64,000 nt of DNA from Actinomadura spongiicola (GTDB lineage: Bacteria > Actinomycetota > Actinomycetes > Streptosporangiales > Streptosporangiaceae): contig NZ_QVNQ01000001.1 of the NCBI RefSeq assembly GCF_003432485.1, positions 620,001-684,000 of the forward strand, written 5' to 3'. Both the position numbers and the translations under genes were made by a program. The notes beneath the pieces are model-generated. The model saw nothing but the letters and a program-made list of their open reading frames with translations. It was not told where the DNA came from and did no database searches. Of this stretch, positions 7,412 to 16,419 are shown piece after piece; position 1 is the first letter of the stretch; each line of letters starts with the position of its first letter.

Positions 7412-7810
7412 ATGGTGGTTGGGGCTCTGGCGCCGGAGATGCCGGCGTTGGTTCTGGGGGCTACGGCCCAGGCTGCGGGGATGGCGCGGCGGTATCTCGC
7501 TGAAAGGTTCCGGGAGATCGGGTTCGCCGATGACTATGTCGGGCGGCTCGTGGTTACGGAGCTGGTTACAAATTCGCACAAGCACGTCGGATTCGGGCAC
7601 ATCGTTGTTCGGGTTTTTCTGGACGAGCGTGACGATCTGGCCGTTATCGAGGTCTGGGACGAGGGCGCCGCCCTGCCCGTCGTCCGGGAGGAGGATCACG
7701 GCGCCGTCAGTGGGCGGGGGCTGCTGCTGGTGGTGCAGCTCGTCCATGACTGGGGCGTCCGGCCGCTCAACGAGGAGGGGAAGGTCGTGTGGGCACGGTG
7801 CGCCCGATGA
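7412..7810 (+). CDS. RsbW-like ATP-binding (anti-sigma type) protein
   Basis: About 132 residues with a GHKL ATPase fold: N-box ELVTNSHKH, G1 box VWDEG and a glycine-rich GRGLLLV segment. Such small HATPase proteins are serine kinases or anti-sigma partners, very common in actinomycetes. The ATG at 7412 lies seven bases after GGAGG and is preferred to the GTG at 7406, which would sit on the ribosome site. The stop overlaps the ATG of the next gene, so this is the first gene of a three-gene operon opposite an Scr1-type regulator, an arrangement repeated many times in these genomes. Confidence 0.85.
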   Translation: MVVGALAPEMPALVLGATAQAAGMARRYLAERFREIGFADDYVGRLVVTELVTNSHKHVGFGHIVVRVFLDERDDLAVIEVWDEGAALPVVREEDHGAVSGRGLLLVVQLVHDWGVRPLNEEGKVVWARCAR

Positions 7811-8166
7811 ACCGCCGGGTGGAGCGGTTCGTGCTGGGGTGGCGTACCCGGGTGGGGCGGGCCACGGCGATCCGGTACCTCGACGTGTTGGCCTCGGCCG
7901 TCACGTCCAAGGGGTACCGGTGCTTGAAGCTGTACCAGGCCGACGAGCTTCCGTCGTATCCGCCGATGTTGTGGGTCTTCGCGTGTGGCCCGGACGACCT
8001 CGTCAAGGTCGCGGTGAACGTTCGGGCCACGTCCGGCGGCACCTGGGGATACTACGAGGCCGGGCGGGGCCGGTGCGGCTACCTCTCGCTCTGCGGCGAC
8101 ACCAGGCACGCCACCGAACAGGTGGACGCGCTCCTCAAGCACCGCATGTTTCCGGCGACCTGGTGA
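7807..8166 (+). CDS. hypothetical protein coupled to RsbW-like ATPase
   Basis: 119 residues beginning at an ATG that overlaps the previous stop (ATGA). No known domain is recognised. Visible features are a basic N-terminus (NRRVERFVLGWRTRVGRAT), a hydrophobic PMLWVFACGPDDLVKVAVNV segment, and paired Cys in RCGYLSLCGD. It is cytoplasmic by appearance. Position suggests a partner in the same signalling unit as the upstream ATPase. Confidence 0.7.
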   Translation: MNRRVERFVLGWRTRVGRATAIRYLDVLASAVTSKGYRCLKLYQADELPSYPPMLWVFACGPDDLVKVAVNVRATSGGTWGYYEAGRGRCGYLSLCGDTRHATEQVDALLKHRMFPATW

Positions 8167-8172
8167 ACCGCC

Positions 8173-8484
8173 ATGCATGTGGACGTCGACATCGACCGGG
8201 CGCTTGAGGAGTTGCGCTGTTCCTTTCCAGGGCTCTGCATCTGGTTCGGGGAGTTCAGCGGTTCGCTGTGGGCGCTGTTGCCGAACCGGCTGGTCGAGGC
8301 CAGGACCGCCGCTGACCTCGCGGGGCAGCTCCAGGACGCGATCGGACTCCCGTACGTTGTGCGGCGTCCCTGTCCCTGTGGTCGCCGGGCGGACGGGAGT
8401 TGGGCGCTTCCGGAGAGGGCCCGCGAGACGTGCGGGCGCAGTGTTCGGCGGGGGCTGCGGCGGCTTGTTGGGGGGAGGGGTTAG
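8173..8484 (+). CDS. hypothetical protein, end of the ATPase operon
   Basis: 103 residues starting six bases after the previous stop. The N-terminal half (MHVDVDIDRALEELR...) could fold as a small alpha/beta domain; the C-terminus is Cys- and Arg-rich (PCPCGRRADGS). No family is recognised. Tight spacing supports real translation with the two upstream genes. The last four bases overlap the convergent purC stop. Confidence 0.6.
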   Translation: MHVDVDIDRALEELRCSFPGLCIWFGEFSGSLWALLPNRLVEARTAADLAGQLQDAIGLPYVVRRPCPCGRRADGSWALPERARETCGRSVRRGLRRLVGGRG

Positions 8485-9314
8485 GAATGCCAGGGGGTGC
8501 CGGTTAGGCGTTCGTAGACGTCTATGTAGCGGGCGCGGGTGGCGTCCACCACCTCCTGAGGGATGGCGGGGCCAGGTGGGGTGCGGTCCCAGTCGAGGGT
8601 GCTGCTCCAGTCGCGGACGTACTGCTTGTCGAGCGAGTGCTGGGGGCCGCCCGGGCGCCACTGGTCGGCGGGCCAGAAGCGGGACGAGTCGGACGTCAGC
8701 ACCTCGTCGCCCAAGGTCAGGGTGCCGTCGGCGGCGCGGCCGAACTCCAGTTTCGTGTCGGCGATGATGATGCCCCGTTCGGCCGCCAGGGACGCGCCGC
8801 GCTTGTAGACCTCCAGGGTGACGTGCTTCAGGTGGGCGGCGGTGTCCTCGCCGATCTCCTGGACGACGTCGTCATACGTGATGAACTCGTCGTGGCCTTC
8901 GGTGGCCTTGGTGGTGGGGGTGAAGATCGGCTCGGGGAGGCGGGAGCCTTCGACCAGGCCGTCCGGCAGCGGGACGCCGGAGACGGTGCCGCCCTTCTCG
9001 TACTCCTTGAGGCCCAGCCCGGCCAGGTAGCCGCGGGCGATCCACTCGACGGGAAGCATGGTGAGGCGGCGGCAGCGGACGGCGCGGCCCGCCCACTCGT
9101 CCGGGACGTCCGTCGCGGAGATGATGTGGTTCGGAACGATGTCGGCGAGCTGCTCGAACCACCAGAGGGAGAGCTGCGTCAGGATCTTCCCCTTGTCGGG
9201 GATCTGCGTCGGCAGGACGACGTCGTACACGCTCACCCGGTCGGACGCGACGAGGATCAGATCGTCCCCGTCCGCGTAGACGTCCCTGACCTTGCCCGAG
9301 TGGACCAACTCCAT
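8481..9314 (-). CDS. purC: phosphoribosylaminoimidazole-succinocarboxamide synthase
   Basis: 277 residues. SAICAR synthetase joins aspartate to CAIR with ATP in de novo purine synthesis. The N-terminal GKVRDVYADGDDLILVASDRVSVYD nucleotide-binding strands, the RRLTMLPVEWIARGYLAG block and the DTKLEFGRA metal/ATP motif are all present, and length fits. The ATG at 9314 follows GGTGAGGAG; a GTG four codons earlier sits inside that ribosome site and is rejected. It stands alone here, not next to other pur genes. Confidence 0.95.
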   Translation of the reverse strand: MELVHSGKVRDVYADGDDLILVASDRVSVYDVVLPTQIPDKGKILTQLSLWWFEQLADIVPNHIISATDVPDEWAGRAVRCRRLTMLPVEWIARGYLAGLGLKEYEKGGTVSGVPLPDGLVEGSRLPEPIFTPTTKATEGHDEFITYDDVVQEIGEDTAAHLKHVTLEVYKRGASLAAERGIIIADTKLEFGRAADGTLTLGDEVLTSDSSRFWPADQWRPGGPQHSLDKQYVRDWSSTLDWDRTPPGPAIPQEVVDATRARYIDVYERLTGTPWHS

Positions 9315-9364
9315 GACGCTCCTCACCTCACCGTCCTGCCGGTAAGGAGTCTGGCACAGGGGTG

Positions 9365-10822
9365 TCAGTGCTCTACGAAGACCCGGACGGTCTTGAGGGT
9401 CGGGTCCGCGGCGTCGGGGACGACCATGCCCGCTTCGACGCCGCTGCGTAGGTAGTCCATGACGGGGGCGGTGATCCGTTCGCCGGGGAGGGCGGTGGGG
9501 ATGCCGGGCGGGTACGGGGTGAGCATTTCCGCGCTGATCCGCCCGACCGGGTCGGGGGTCTGTTCGGTGGGGCCGAAGAACGCGTCGCGGGGGAGGACGA
9601 CGAGTTCCAGCCGCAGCTCCTCGGGGGAGGGGACGTTGACCTTGGGGGCGTTCTGGAGGTCGTCGATGTGGTCGCGCAGGTCGCCGAGGGCGGTGAGGAG
9701 GGGCGTGATCGTCTCCTTGTCATCGGCGAAGGTGAGTTGGGCGCTGAGTCGGCGGTGGTCGGCGAGGTGCATGTTGACGTGGTGGTGTTCGCGGAGCCAG
9801 TCGGCGGCCCGGTAGCCGGTGGTGCCCAGGTCCGCGATGTCGATGACGATGGGCAGCGGGTCGAGATCGTAGGCGCGGCCGGGGCCGGTGAACTCGGTCC
9901 GTTCCTGGACGGTGTAGCCCAGGGCGGAGATCTCCGCGCGGACGTCGGCCGCGAGGTCGAGGGCGTCCTGGAGCAGTTCGTGGCCGTGTTCGACCATTTG
10001 GCGGCGCCAGCCGTCGAGGCCCGCGTAGATCAGGACGGACGGGCTGGTGGTGCCGAGGAGGTCTTCGCGCGCCTTCAGGACGGACGGGTCCACCAGGTCT
10101 CCCTGCTGGTGGAAGACGGAGCCCTGTTCCAGTCCGGCGCCCATCTTGTGGACGCTGGTCACGCATACGTCGGCACCGGAGTCCATCGCCCACGTGGGGA
10201 GGTCCGGATGGAAGGGCAGGTGCGCGCCCCAGGCCTCGTCCACGATCAACGGTTTGCCGCGTTCGTGGCAGACCGCCGCGATCGCCGAGAGGTGGGCGCA
10301 TGTCCCGTACGGGGTCGGGCTGGTGACCAGGGCGCCGCGGGCGTCGGGGTGTTCGTCCAGGCGGGCGGCGAACGCTTCCGGGGACGGCGGGTGGGCCAGA
10401 TGGCGGTGTCCGTCCCATTGTGGCTCCACCCAGATTGGACGGACACCAGAGAGGATCAGGCCCGACACCACGGACTTGTGCGCGTCCCGGCCCACCACGA
10501 GCTTCTCGCCGGGTCCGGCGACCGACAGCATCGCGCTCTTGACCGACAGCGAACTGCCGCATGTGGAGAAGAACGTCTGTTCCGCGTGAACGGCGTCGGC
10601 CATCAGCTCTTGGGCGCGTTCGAGGACGCCTTGCCGGGACATGCGGTCGTCCAGGCCGGAAATCGCAAGGACGTCCGAGTGGAACACCGCGTCGCCCAGG
10701 ACCTCCCGGACGCGCGGGTCTGCCCCACGGCCCTGCTTGTGGCCGGGCGGGGTGAACGGGACTTGGCCTTCGCGATGGTAGGCGGCGAGGGCGTCGAGAA
10801 CGGGGGCCTGCGCGTGGTCCAT
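9365..10822 (-). CDS. Orn/Lys/Arg decarboxylase-family PLP enzyme
   Basis: 485 residues, fold-type I PLP enzyme of the group III decarboxylase family (short, Bacillus SpeA/YaaO-like form). TPPGHKQG at 24-31, DEAWGAH at 195-201 and the PLP lysine K226 in SVHKMGAG are diagnostic. It probably decarboxylates arginine, lysine or ornithine to a polyamine precursor; the sequence does not fix which. It could supply polyamines together with the branched-polyamine-synthase-like protein encoded far downstream at 52.3 kb, but they are not linked. Confidence 0.88.
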   Translation of the reverse strand: MDHAQAPVLDALAAYHREGQVPFTPPGHKQGRGADPRVREVLGDAVFHSDVLAISGLDDRMSRQGVLERAQELMADAVHAEQTFFSTCGSSLSVKSAMLSVAGPGEKLVVGRDAHKSVVSGLILSGVRPIWVEPQWDGHRHLAHPPSPEAFAARLDEHPDARGALVTSPTPYGTCAHLSAIAAVCHERGKPLIVDEAWGAHLPFHPDLPTWAMDSGADVCVTSVHKMGAGLEQGSVFHQQGDLVDPSVLKAREDLLGTTSPSVLIYAGLDGWRRQMVEHGHELLQDALDLAADVRAEISALGYTVQERTEFTGPGRAYDLDPLPIVIDIADLGTTGYRAADWLREHHHVNMHLADHRRLSAQLTFADDKETITPLLTALGDLRDHIDDLQNAPKVNVPSPEELRLELVVLPRDAFFGPTEQTPDPVGRISAEMLTPYPPGIPTALPGERITAPVMDYLRSGVEAGMVVPDAADPTLKTVRVFVEH

Positions 10823-10914
10823 GCCCCGTCGCCTTCCCGGACTGCCGTTGATGTAACGAATGGGGCGGATAGTCCCGGGTAGGGCGGGCCTGAAAGGGCG
10901 ACAGGGAGTGATCC

Positions 10915-11274
10915 ATGAAAGATCGAATACCGGCCGACGCGGACCTGGCCTGGGAGGACTTCCACCGGGTCGTCAACATGACCTCCGATGAGCTGCGGAC
11001 GTGGCTGCTCACGGACGCCTCCGGCGAGGAGGCGTTCCCGGAGCCCGGATCGGGGCCCGGGGTATCGGAGTTGGGCGCCCGGGTCGTGGACGTCCTGCGT
11101 AAGCGGAAGGTGGACCTCACCGACCGTGACGCGGAAGTGATGCGCCAGGTCGTCGACTACGTGGAGGACCGGCTGGAGAACCGCCCGCCGAACGCGGAAC
11201 GGGACGACGAGTGGCGCCACGCCCTCATGACGGTGGGGCATGACCCGTTGCGTCCCGAACCGTCCAGCGCATAG
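10915..11274 (+). CDS. DUF3140 protein
   Basis: 119 residues, cytoplasmic, acidic. The start DLAWEDFHRVVNMTSDELRTWLLT and the later DRDAEVMRQVVDYVEDRLENRP...WRHALMTVGHDP are typical of DUF3140 proteins, small actinobacterial proteins of unknown function often near stress genes. An AGGGAG ribosome site precedes the ATG. The next gene follows after ten bases. Confidence 0.8.
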   Translation: MKDRIPADADLAWEDFHRVVNMTSDELRTWLLTDASGEEAFPEPGSGPGVSELGARVVDVLRKRKVDLTDRDAEVMRQVVDYVEDRLENRPPNAERDDEWRHALMTVGHDPLRPEPSSA

Positions 11275-11284
11275 GAGCGTGAAC

Positions 11285-11476
11285 ATGCCGAACCCGCAGC
11301 AGCCCGAGATCCGGAGATCTGAGCGGACCTCGGTGACGGACGAGCCCGTGCCCGAGGCGACCGACCCGAAGCGGACGAAGGCGAAGGGCCACGCGCACGG
11401 CACCGACAAGGGGGACAGGGGAGGCGGCGAAGGCGGCGGAACCCCGCCCGACCAGCAACCGCCACACCCCGACTAG
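11285..11476 (+). CDS. small disordered hydrophilic protein
   Basis: 63 residues, probably intrinsically disordered: Pro-rich start, a KRTKAKGHAHGTDKGDRGGG stretch and a Pro/His-rich end. No family is recognised. GGAGCGTGAAC lies before the ATG and the gene follows DUF3140 closely, so translation is plausible. It ends just before a strong terminator shared with a convergent small acidic protein gene. Confidence 0.55.
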   Translation: MPNPQQPEIRRSERTSVTDEPVPEATDPKRTKAKGHAHGTDKGDRGGGEGGGTPPDQQPPHPD

Positions 11477-11481
11477 GAGCA

Positions 11482-11524
11482 GACACGCCGAGGCCGCCCC
11501 AGGCAGTGGGGCGGCCTCGGCGTG
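11482..11524. terminator. bidirectional hairpin terminator
   Basis: Perfect 18-bp inverted repeat, left arm acacgccgaggccgcccc, with a seven-base loop. It separates two convergent operons and can serve both. Confidence 0.9.
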
Positions 11525-11527
11525 TGG

Positions 11528-11707
11528 TCAGGGCACTTCGGTTTGGGGGGTGTAGCCCTCGTCTTCGCCGCCGGGGGTCTCGCCCTCGGCGATCGGTGGG
11601 TCCGTGGGGCCGGGGGTGTGTTCGTCGGCGAAGTCCGGCTCGTCGTCGTGGGGCGTGTCGCGGCGGTCGGCGAGTGGCTTGTCCTGGTCGTTCTTGCGTT
11701 CACTCAT
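11528..11707 (-). CDS. small acidic hypothetical protein
   Basis: 59 residues, very rich in Asp, Glu and Pro (DDEPDFADEHTPGPTDPP), no predicted fold. The ATG overlaps the hemerythrin stop (ATGA), so it is translationally coupled to it, which is the main evidence that it is real. Function unknown. Confidence 0.6.
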   Translation of the reverse strand: MSERKNDQDKPLADRRDTPHDDEPDFADEHTPGPTDPPIAEGETPGGEDEGYTPQTEVP

Positions 11708-12261
11708 CGGCGGGCCCTTTCGATGGCGTCGCGGACACGGTCGGCGACGGCCGCCATCGGGCCGAGCGCGTAGTTCTTGGCGGTCGAGTCGGCGCTCGGG
11801 TGAGGGTGCGTCGGGGCGACGGCCTCGGCGGCGCGGACGGCCTTCGCCATGCCGTTCAGCTGATCGGACGTGGCCTCCCGGCGCAGGCGAGGGAACTCCT
11901 CCCGCTCCTCGCGTGAGGCGTGCGCCTCCAGGTCCTTGTGGAAGTCGGAGAACAACTCGTCGAAGTCGGCCGAGTCGGGGTCGAGCTTCTCCAGTTCTGA
12001 CAGGACGCTCTTGGCCTCGTTCTCCTCCTCCATCCGCGCGTCCACGATGTCGGCGCCGTGGTCGATGTTGCGGCGGGCGAACGGGTGGACGACCTCTTCC
12101 TCGGCGGTCTCGTGCACGGCGAGTAGTTCACGCAGTCGATCGAAGGCGTCCTTGCGGGTCTGCCCGTTGCTCTTCTCGACGGTCGACGCCAGGCGCCGGA
12201 TCTCCTCGTGTTGGGAGAGCAGCAGGTCGACGGCGTTCTCCTTCTGGTCGGCCACGGTCAT
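11704..12261 (-). CDS. hemerythrin-like HHE-domain protein
   Basis: 185 residues, helical, with the metal-ligand pattern of HHE cation-binding domains: H in LLSQHEEIRR, H/E in VHETAEEEVVHPF, and H/E in DFHKDLEAHASREEREEF. It probably binds a non-haem diiron centre and senses or carries oxygen, NO or oxidants in the cytoplasm. It heads a two-gene unit with a small acidic protein. Confidence 0.85.
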   Translation of the reverse strand: MTVADQKENAVDLLLSQHEEIRRLASTVEKSNGQTRKDAFDRLRELLAVHETAEEEVVHPFARRNIDHGADIVDARMEEENEAKSVLSELEKLDPDSADFDELFSDFHKDLEAHASREEREEFPRLRREATSDQLNGMAKAVRAAEAVAPTHPHPSADSTAKNYALGPMAAVADRVRDAIERARR

Positions 12262-12344
12262 CCCCTCCTTGATGTCGCGTGCGGCTCCTCTCGCTGGCCG
12301 GTACCCGAAGGGTGGGCTTCAACCCTTCGAAACGCTCGACTGGT

Positions 12345-13229
12345 CTAGCGTTTCGGGTTGGCGCGCACGAAATCGACGAGGCGGGGTGCGTCGTCGTTGT
12401 CCAGGACGATGCCGAAGCTCTCCGCCAGTGTTTCGGGCAGTTGCTCGGGCGTGAGGGTGCTGGTCGACGCGGTGGACCCGTCGGGGCGCCTGACGGTCAG
12501 GTTCGTTCCGTCCAGGACGTGGAGGGAGTCGACCCTGAACTTCTGCGCGAACGGACGAGTAGCGAACGGCGAATGAGAGTTCGTCGACACGAAGTGGTTG
12601 CCCACCTCGAAATCGACCCGGAACTGCTCGTTCATGGTGAACGTGTGGCGCTGCACCCAACCGTCCGGGCCGCGCTGGTGCAGTTCCCAACCGACCGTGT
12701 TGGGGGACCAGGTAGTGACGGTTCGGCCCTGCTGGAGCCGGAAGACCCAACCGTCCTGGTCGACCTCCTCGCCGTCGCGGAACCGCAGCGGTTCCAGCGG
12801 TCCGGCGCCGAAACCGACGTCGCACAGCCACGCGGCCTCGTCCTTCCGCTGCCCCGGCGGACGGACGTGCAGCAGCGCATGAGTCGACGGCAGCAGCTTC
12901 CGGGCACCCACCGTCACCCGACCGGACAGCGCGGTCACCTCGTAGCCGAGCCGTTCCAGCACCGCCGCGAACAGCCGGTTGTGCTCGTAGCAGTAACCGC
13001 CGCGTGATTGTTCGACCAGTTTCGCCTGGACGGCGTCCAACGACAGGTCGATCGGTCGGCCGAGCATGATTTCGAGGTTCTCGAACGGGATCGACGTGGT
13101 GTGCGCGCGGTGCAGGGCCCGCAACGTCTCCTCGTTCGGGGCGACATCGCCGTCGTGTCCGACCCGCTTCAGGTAGGCGGGTAGATCGATCAGGTCGCCC
13201 TGCCACCCGTATCCGAGGTCGTCGCTCAT
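12345..13229 (-). CDS. arylamine N-acetyltransferase
   Basis: 294 residues. The Cys-His-Asp triad is visible: C80 in RGGYCYEHN, H117 in STHALLHV and D137 in LCDVGFG; IPFENLEIMLGRPI is the usual N-terminal signature. It transfers acetyl or other acyl groups from CoA to arylamines, or acts as an amide synthase in some antibiotic clusters. Its ATG overlaps the stop of the AfsR-like regulator (ATGA), so the pair is translationally coupled. A longer upstream extension in frame is a shadow of the regulator gene. Confidence 0.92.
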   Translation of the reverse strand: MSDDLGYGWQGDLIDLPAYLKRVGHDGDVAPNEETLRALHRAHTTSIPFENLEIMLGRPIDLSLDAVQAKLVEQSRGGYCYEHNRLFAAVLERLGYEVTALSGRVTVGARKLLPSTHALLHVRPPGQRKDEAAWLCDVGFGAGPLEPLRFRDGEEVDQDGWVFRLQQGRTVTTWSPNTVGWELHQRGPDGWVQRHTFTMNEQFRVDFEVGNHFVSTNSHSPFATRPFAQKFRVDSLHVLDGTNLTVRRPDGSTASTSTLTPEQLPETLAESFGIVLDNDDAPRLVDFVRANPKR

Positions 13230-16200
13230 TGTTTCCTCCCGCCGTCGACCGCGCTTTCGACGGTGGTAACACCGGAGGCCTCCCGAATCCTTCCGGTGAT
13301 TCGGTCCACATCGCGGCGTTCGGCGGCAGGCAGCGGCGCGCCCGTGGCCTCGCGGAGCGCGGCGGCCTCGGCGAGCAGCCCGGCGGCGGCCGGATGGTCC
13401 CCGGCGAGGGACCGGGCCCCGGCGAGCCCTTCGAGGGCGAGGGCGACGGCGCGCGGGTCGTCGATCTCCCGTGCCGCGTCCAGGCCCTCGGTGTGCAGGG
13501 CCAGGGCGGTCTCGGCGTCGCCGCGTTCCTCGGCGATGAACCCGAGTTGGGCCAGCGCGAAAGCGATCCCGGCCGTTCCGCCGATGCCGCGCAGCCAGCC
13601 GAGCCAGGCGCGCAGGTGCTTCTCGGCGGTGTCGAGGTCGCCGCGTGCGCGGGCGACGATCCCGAGGCCGATCTCGGCGAACTCCTGCGCGGCGCTCACG
13701 GCGTGCCGTCCGGCCAGGTCGAACGCCCGTTCGTGCAGGTCCCACGCCCGGTCGGGGTCGCCGGTGAGGAGCGCGAGGCGGCCGAGCGCCGACAGCCGGT
13801 ACGACACCTCGGGCCACAGGCGCAGGGCCTCGGCGGCGCGCAGGTCCGCGTCGAGCAGCCGCACGGCCCGGTCGTGCTCGCCGATGATCTCGGCGTGGCG
13901 GACGAGGGCGTCGGACGCCTCCAGCCGTCCCCACGGATCGCCGATCTCGTCGAAGATCGTCAGGCTGGTGCGGGCGTCGGATTCGGCCGCGGCGAGGTCA
14001 CCGCGGCCGAGGAGGAACTTGGCGCGGGTGGCGAGCGCGGCGGCCGTGAACCACCGGTCACCGGCGGCGCGGAACACGGTCAGCGCGCGGTTGACGCGTT
14101 CTTCGCTCGCGGCCAGGTCCCCGTAGGCCCAGTGGGCGTGGCTCAGGAACCATTCCGCTTTGGCTCGGGCCAGCGAGTCGTCCTCGTGCTGGTCGAGCGC
14201 GGCTCGGCGTAGTGGTTCGGAGTCGACTTTCTCGCCCGACAGCAAGGTGAATCCGGCCAGCCAGGTGGACGCCTCGACGCGGGCGGGTGACGGTGCGCCG
14301 ACCTGGTCCAACGCCCGGCGCAGGGCGGTGCGGGCCTCGCCGAACCGGCCGCGCAGGAACCGGTACCAGGCCAGGGCGTTTCCCAGCCGGACGGCGTCGC
14401 CATGGGCGGTCGCCGTTGCCAGGTTTCCGGACTCCCGGTCGAGACGGTCGAGCCACGCGGCCTGCTCCGGGCCGCGCAGGCCCGTCACCGAACGCTCGGC
14501 CAGGTCAAGGTAGTAGCGGGCGTGGCGGCGGCGGAATTCGTCTTCTTCGCCCGCGTCGCGGAGGCGTTCCAGGCCGTACGCGGCGACGGACTCCAGCAGC
14601 CGGTAACGGCCGTCCCCGTCCCGGACGACCAGCGAACGGTCGACGAGTCTCGCCAGCACGGCGGCGTCGGCGTCGCAGACGGTCTCGGCGGCGTCGAGGG
14701 TGCAGCCGCCCGCGTGGACGACGAGCCGCCGCAACGCGACCCGCTCCTGCATGGTCAGCAGACCCCAACTCCAGTCGATCATCGCGCGGAGGGTCCGTTG
14801 CCGGGCCGGGCCGCCGTGGCGACCGTCCGCGAGGATGCGGAACCGGTCGTCCAGCCGGGCGGCGAGTTCCCGCACCCCGAGCGCGCGGACCCGGGTCGCC
14901 GCCAGCTCCAGTGCCAGCGGCAGCCCGTCCAACCGTCGGCAGATCGACGCGACCCACGGCGCGGACTCCTCGTCGAACGCGAACCCGGGCGCCGCCTCCG
15001 CGGCCCGCGTGACGAACAGCCGCACCGCGCCCGATTCCAGCAGCGCCTCGGGTGTCGACGCGCGCCCCGGCAGGTCCAGCGGCGGGACGATCTGCAACCG
15101 TTCCCCGGGGACACCGAGCGGTTCGCGGGACGTGGCGAGGATACGCAGGCCCGGCGCGTCGGCCAGCAACCGTCCGGCGAGTTCGGCGGCGGGTCCGATG
15201 ACGTGCTCGCAGTTGTCCAGAACGAGCAGAGATCGGCGGGCGCGCAGGGCCCGGACGAGCCGCTCGACCGGGCCGCTCCCGCCCTCTTCCCACAGATCGA
15301 GGGCACGCGCCACCGGTTCCGCCACGGCCTCGGCCGTCCCGCCCCGCACGGCGGCCAGCTCGACCATCCACACGCCGTCCGGATGGTCGCCGGTCGATCG
15401 GGTCGCCGTCTCCAGGGCGAGTCGCGTCTTGCCGACGCCGCCGGGGCCGGTCAAGGTCACCAGACGGTCGGACGCGAGGTGCGCGCGGGCGCGTTCGACC
15501 GCGCCGGAACGCCCGATCAGCTCACCGAGGACGGTCGGCAGCCGCGACGGGACGCGGCGCCGCCCCGACTCGGCCGGGTCCTGTTCCAGCATCGACTGGT
15601 ACAGGGCCGCCAGTTCGGGGCTCGGGTCGACGCCCAGTTCCTCGGCCAGCCGTTCCCGCAGGTCGTGGTATCCGGCGAGGGCCTCGCCCTGGCGTCCGGC
15701 GCGGTAGAGGGCACGCAGGTGGACGGCCCGGAGCCGTTCCCGCAGCGGATGCCGGGCGACCGCGGCGGCCAGTTCCGCGCCGAGCGCGGCGTGCTCGCCC
15801 AGGTCGAGGCGGGTTTCGGCGTGCTCCTCCAGCGCGGTCAGGCGCCGCTCCGCAAGGGCCGCGACCTGCGCGTGGAGGCGCGGCAGGTCGACGTCGTCGA
15901 ACGCGGGGCCACGCCACAGCCGCAGCGCGTCGTCGAGCAGCCGCGCCTTCGTCAGCGGGTCGCTCACCTCGCGTGCCTGGGCGACGAGCGTGGCGAACCG
16001 GTGAGAGTCCACTGCCTCGGGGGCCACGTCGATCAGGTAGCCGGGTGGACGTGCCACGAGGAGCGCCCGAGCGCCCGGTTCCGCGTCGTCCAGGACCTTG
16101 CGCAGTTGCGAGACACGGGCCTGGAGTGTGCCGGACGGGTTCCGGGGCGGGCGGTCGCCCCACAGTGCGTCCACCAGGCGGTCGGTCGACACGGGACGTC

Positions 16201-16312
16201 CCGGATCGGTGAGCAGCATCGCCAGCAGAGTGCGGACCTTCCGCTCCGGGACGTGCACGGGCGTCCCGTCGTCCGTCCACACCGCGAGCGGCCCCAACAC
16301 CCCGAAACGCAC
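13226..16312 (-). CDS. AfsR/SARP-type regulator: BTAD, NB-ARC, TPR
   Basis: 1028 residues from the GTG that opens VRFGVLGPLAVW and follows a GGGGA ribosome site; an upstream ATG at 16381 would add 23 residues without support. An OmpR-like winged helix (about 1-90) is followed by a bacterial transcriptional activation domain (about 97-245), an NB-ARC ATPase with P-loop GPGGVGKT at 289-296 and LLVLDNCEHV Walker B, then tetratricopeptide repeats rich in AL/ER pairs. Such proteins activate secondary-metabolite or stress genes. It is divergent from an imine-reductase-like gene and coupled to the N-acetyltransferase, its likely targets. Confidence 0.92.
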   Translation of the reverse strand: MRFGVLGPLAVWTDDGTPVHVPERKVRTLLAMLLTDPGRPVSTDRLVDALWGDRPPRNPSGTLQARVSQLRKVLDDAEPGARALLVARPPGYLIDVAPEAVDSHRFATLVAQAREVSDPLTKARLLDDALRLWRGPAFDDVDLPRLHAQVAALAERRLTALEEHAETRLDLGEHAALGAELAAAVARHPLRERLRAVHLRALYRAGRQGEALAGYHDLRERLAEELGVDPSPELAALYQSMLEQDPAESGRRRVPSRLPTVLGELIGRSGAVERARAHLASDRLVTLTGPGGVGKTRLALETATRSTGDHPDGVWMVELAAVRGGTAEAVAEPVARALDLWEEGGSGPVERLVRALRARRSLLVLDNCEHVIGPAAELAGRLLADAPGLRILATSREPLGVPGERLQIVPPLDLPGRASTPEALLESGAVRLFVTRAAEAAPGFAFDEESAPWVASICRRLDGLPLALELAATRVRALGVRELAARLDDRFRILADGRHGGPARQRTLRAMIDWSWGLLTMQERVALRRLVVHAGGCTLDAAETVCDADAAVLARLVDRSLVVRDGDGRYRLLESVAAYGLERLRDAGEEDEFRRRHARYYLDLAERSVTGLRGPEQAAWLDRLDRESGNLATATAHGDAVRLGNALAWYRFLRGRFGEARTALRRALDQVGAPSPARVEASTWLAGFTLLSGEKVDSEPLRRAALDQHEDDSLARAKAEWFLSHAHWAYGDLAASEERVNRALTVFRAAGDRWFTAAALATRAKFLLGRGDLAAAESDARTSLTIFDEIGDPWGRLEASDALVRHAEIIGEHDRAVRLLDADLRAAEALRLWPEVSYRLSALGRLALLTGDPDRAWDLHERAFDLAGRHAVSAAQEFAEIGLGIVARARGDLDTAEKHLRAWLGWLRGIGGTAGIAFALAQLGFIAEERGDAETALALHTEGLDAAREIDDPRAVALALEGLAGARSLAGDHPAAAGLLAEAAALREATGAPLPAAERRDVDRITGRIREASGVTTVESAVDGGRKQ

Positions 16313-16419
16313 GTCCCCAGCGTACGCATCCGCCACGGAACGACCCGAAGCGTTTCTGTAGCGGCGTTGACCAGGCTGCACCCGTCACACCCGGAACACG
16401 TGAGCACAGGAGTATTTCG
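16313..16419. promoter_or_regulatory. divergent promoter region, regulator / oxidoreductase
   Basis: 107 bases between two outward-facing genes. It should contain both promoters and probably a binding site for the BTAD regulator. I see no unambiguous direct repeats. Confidence 0.5.
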
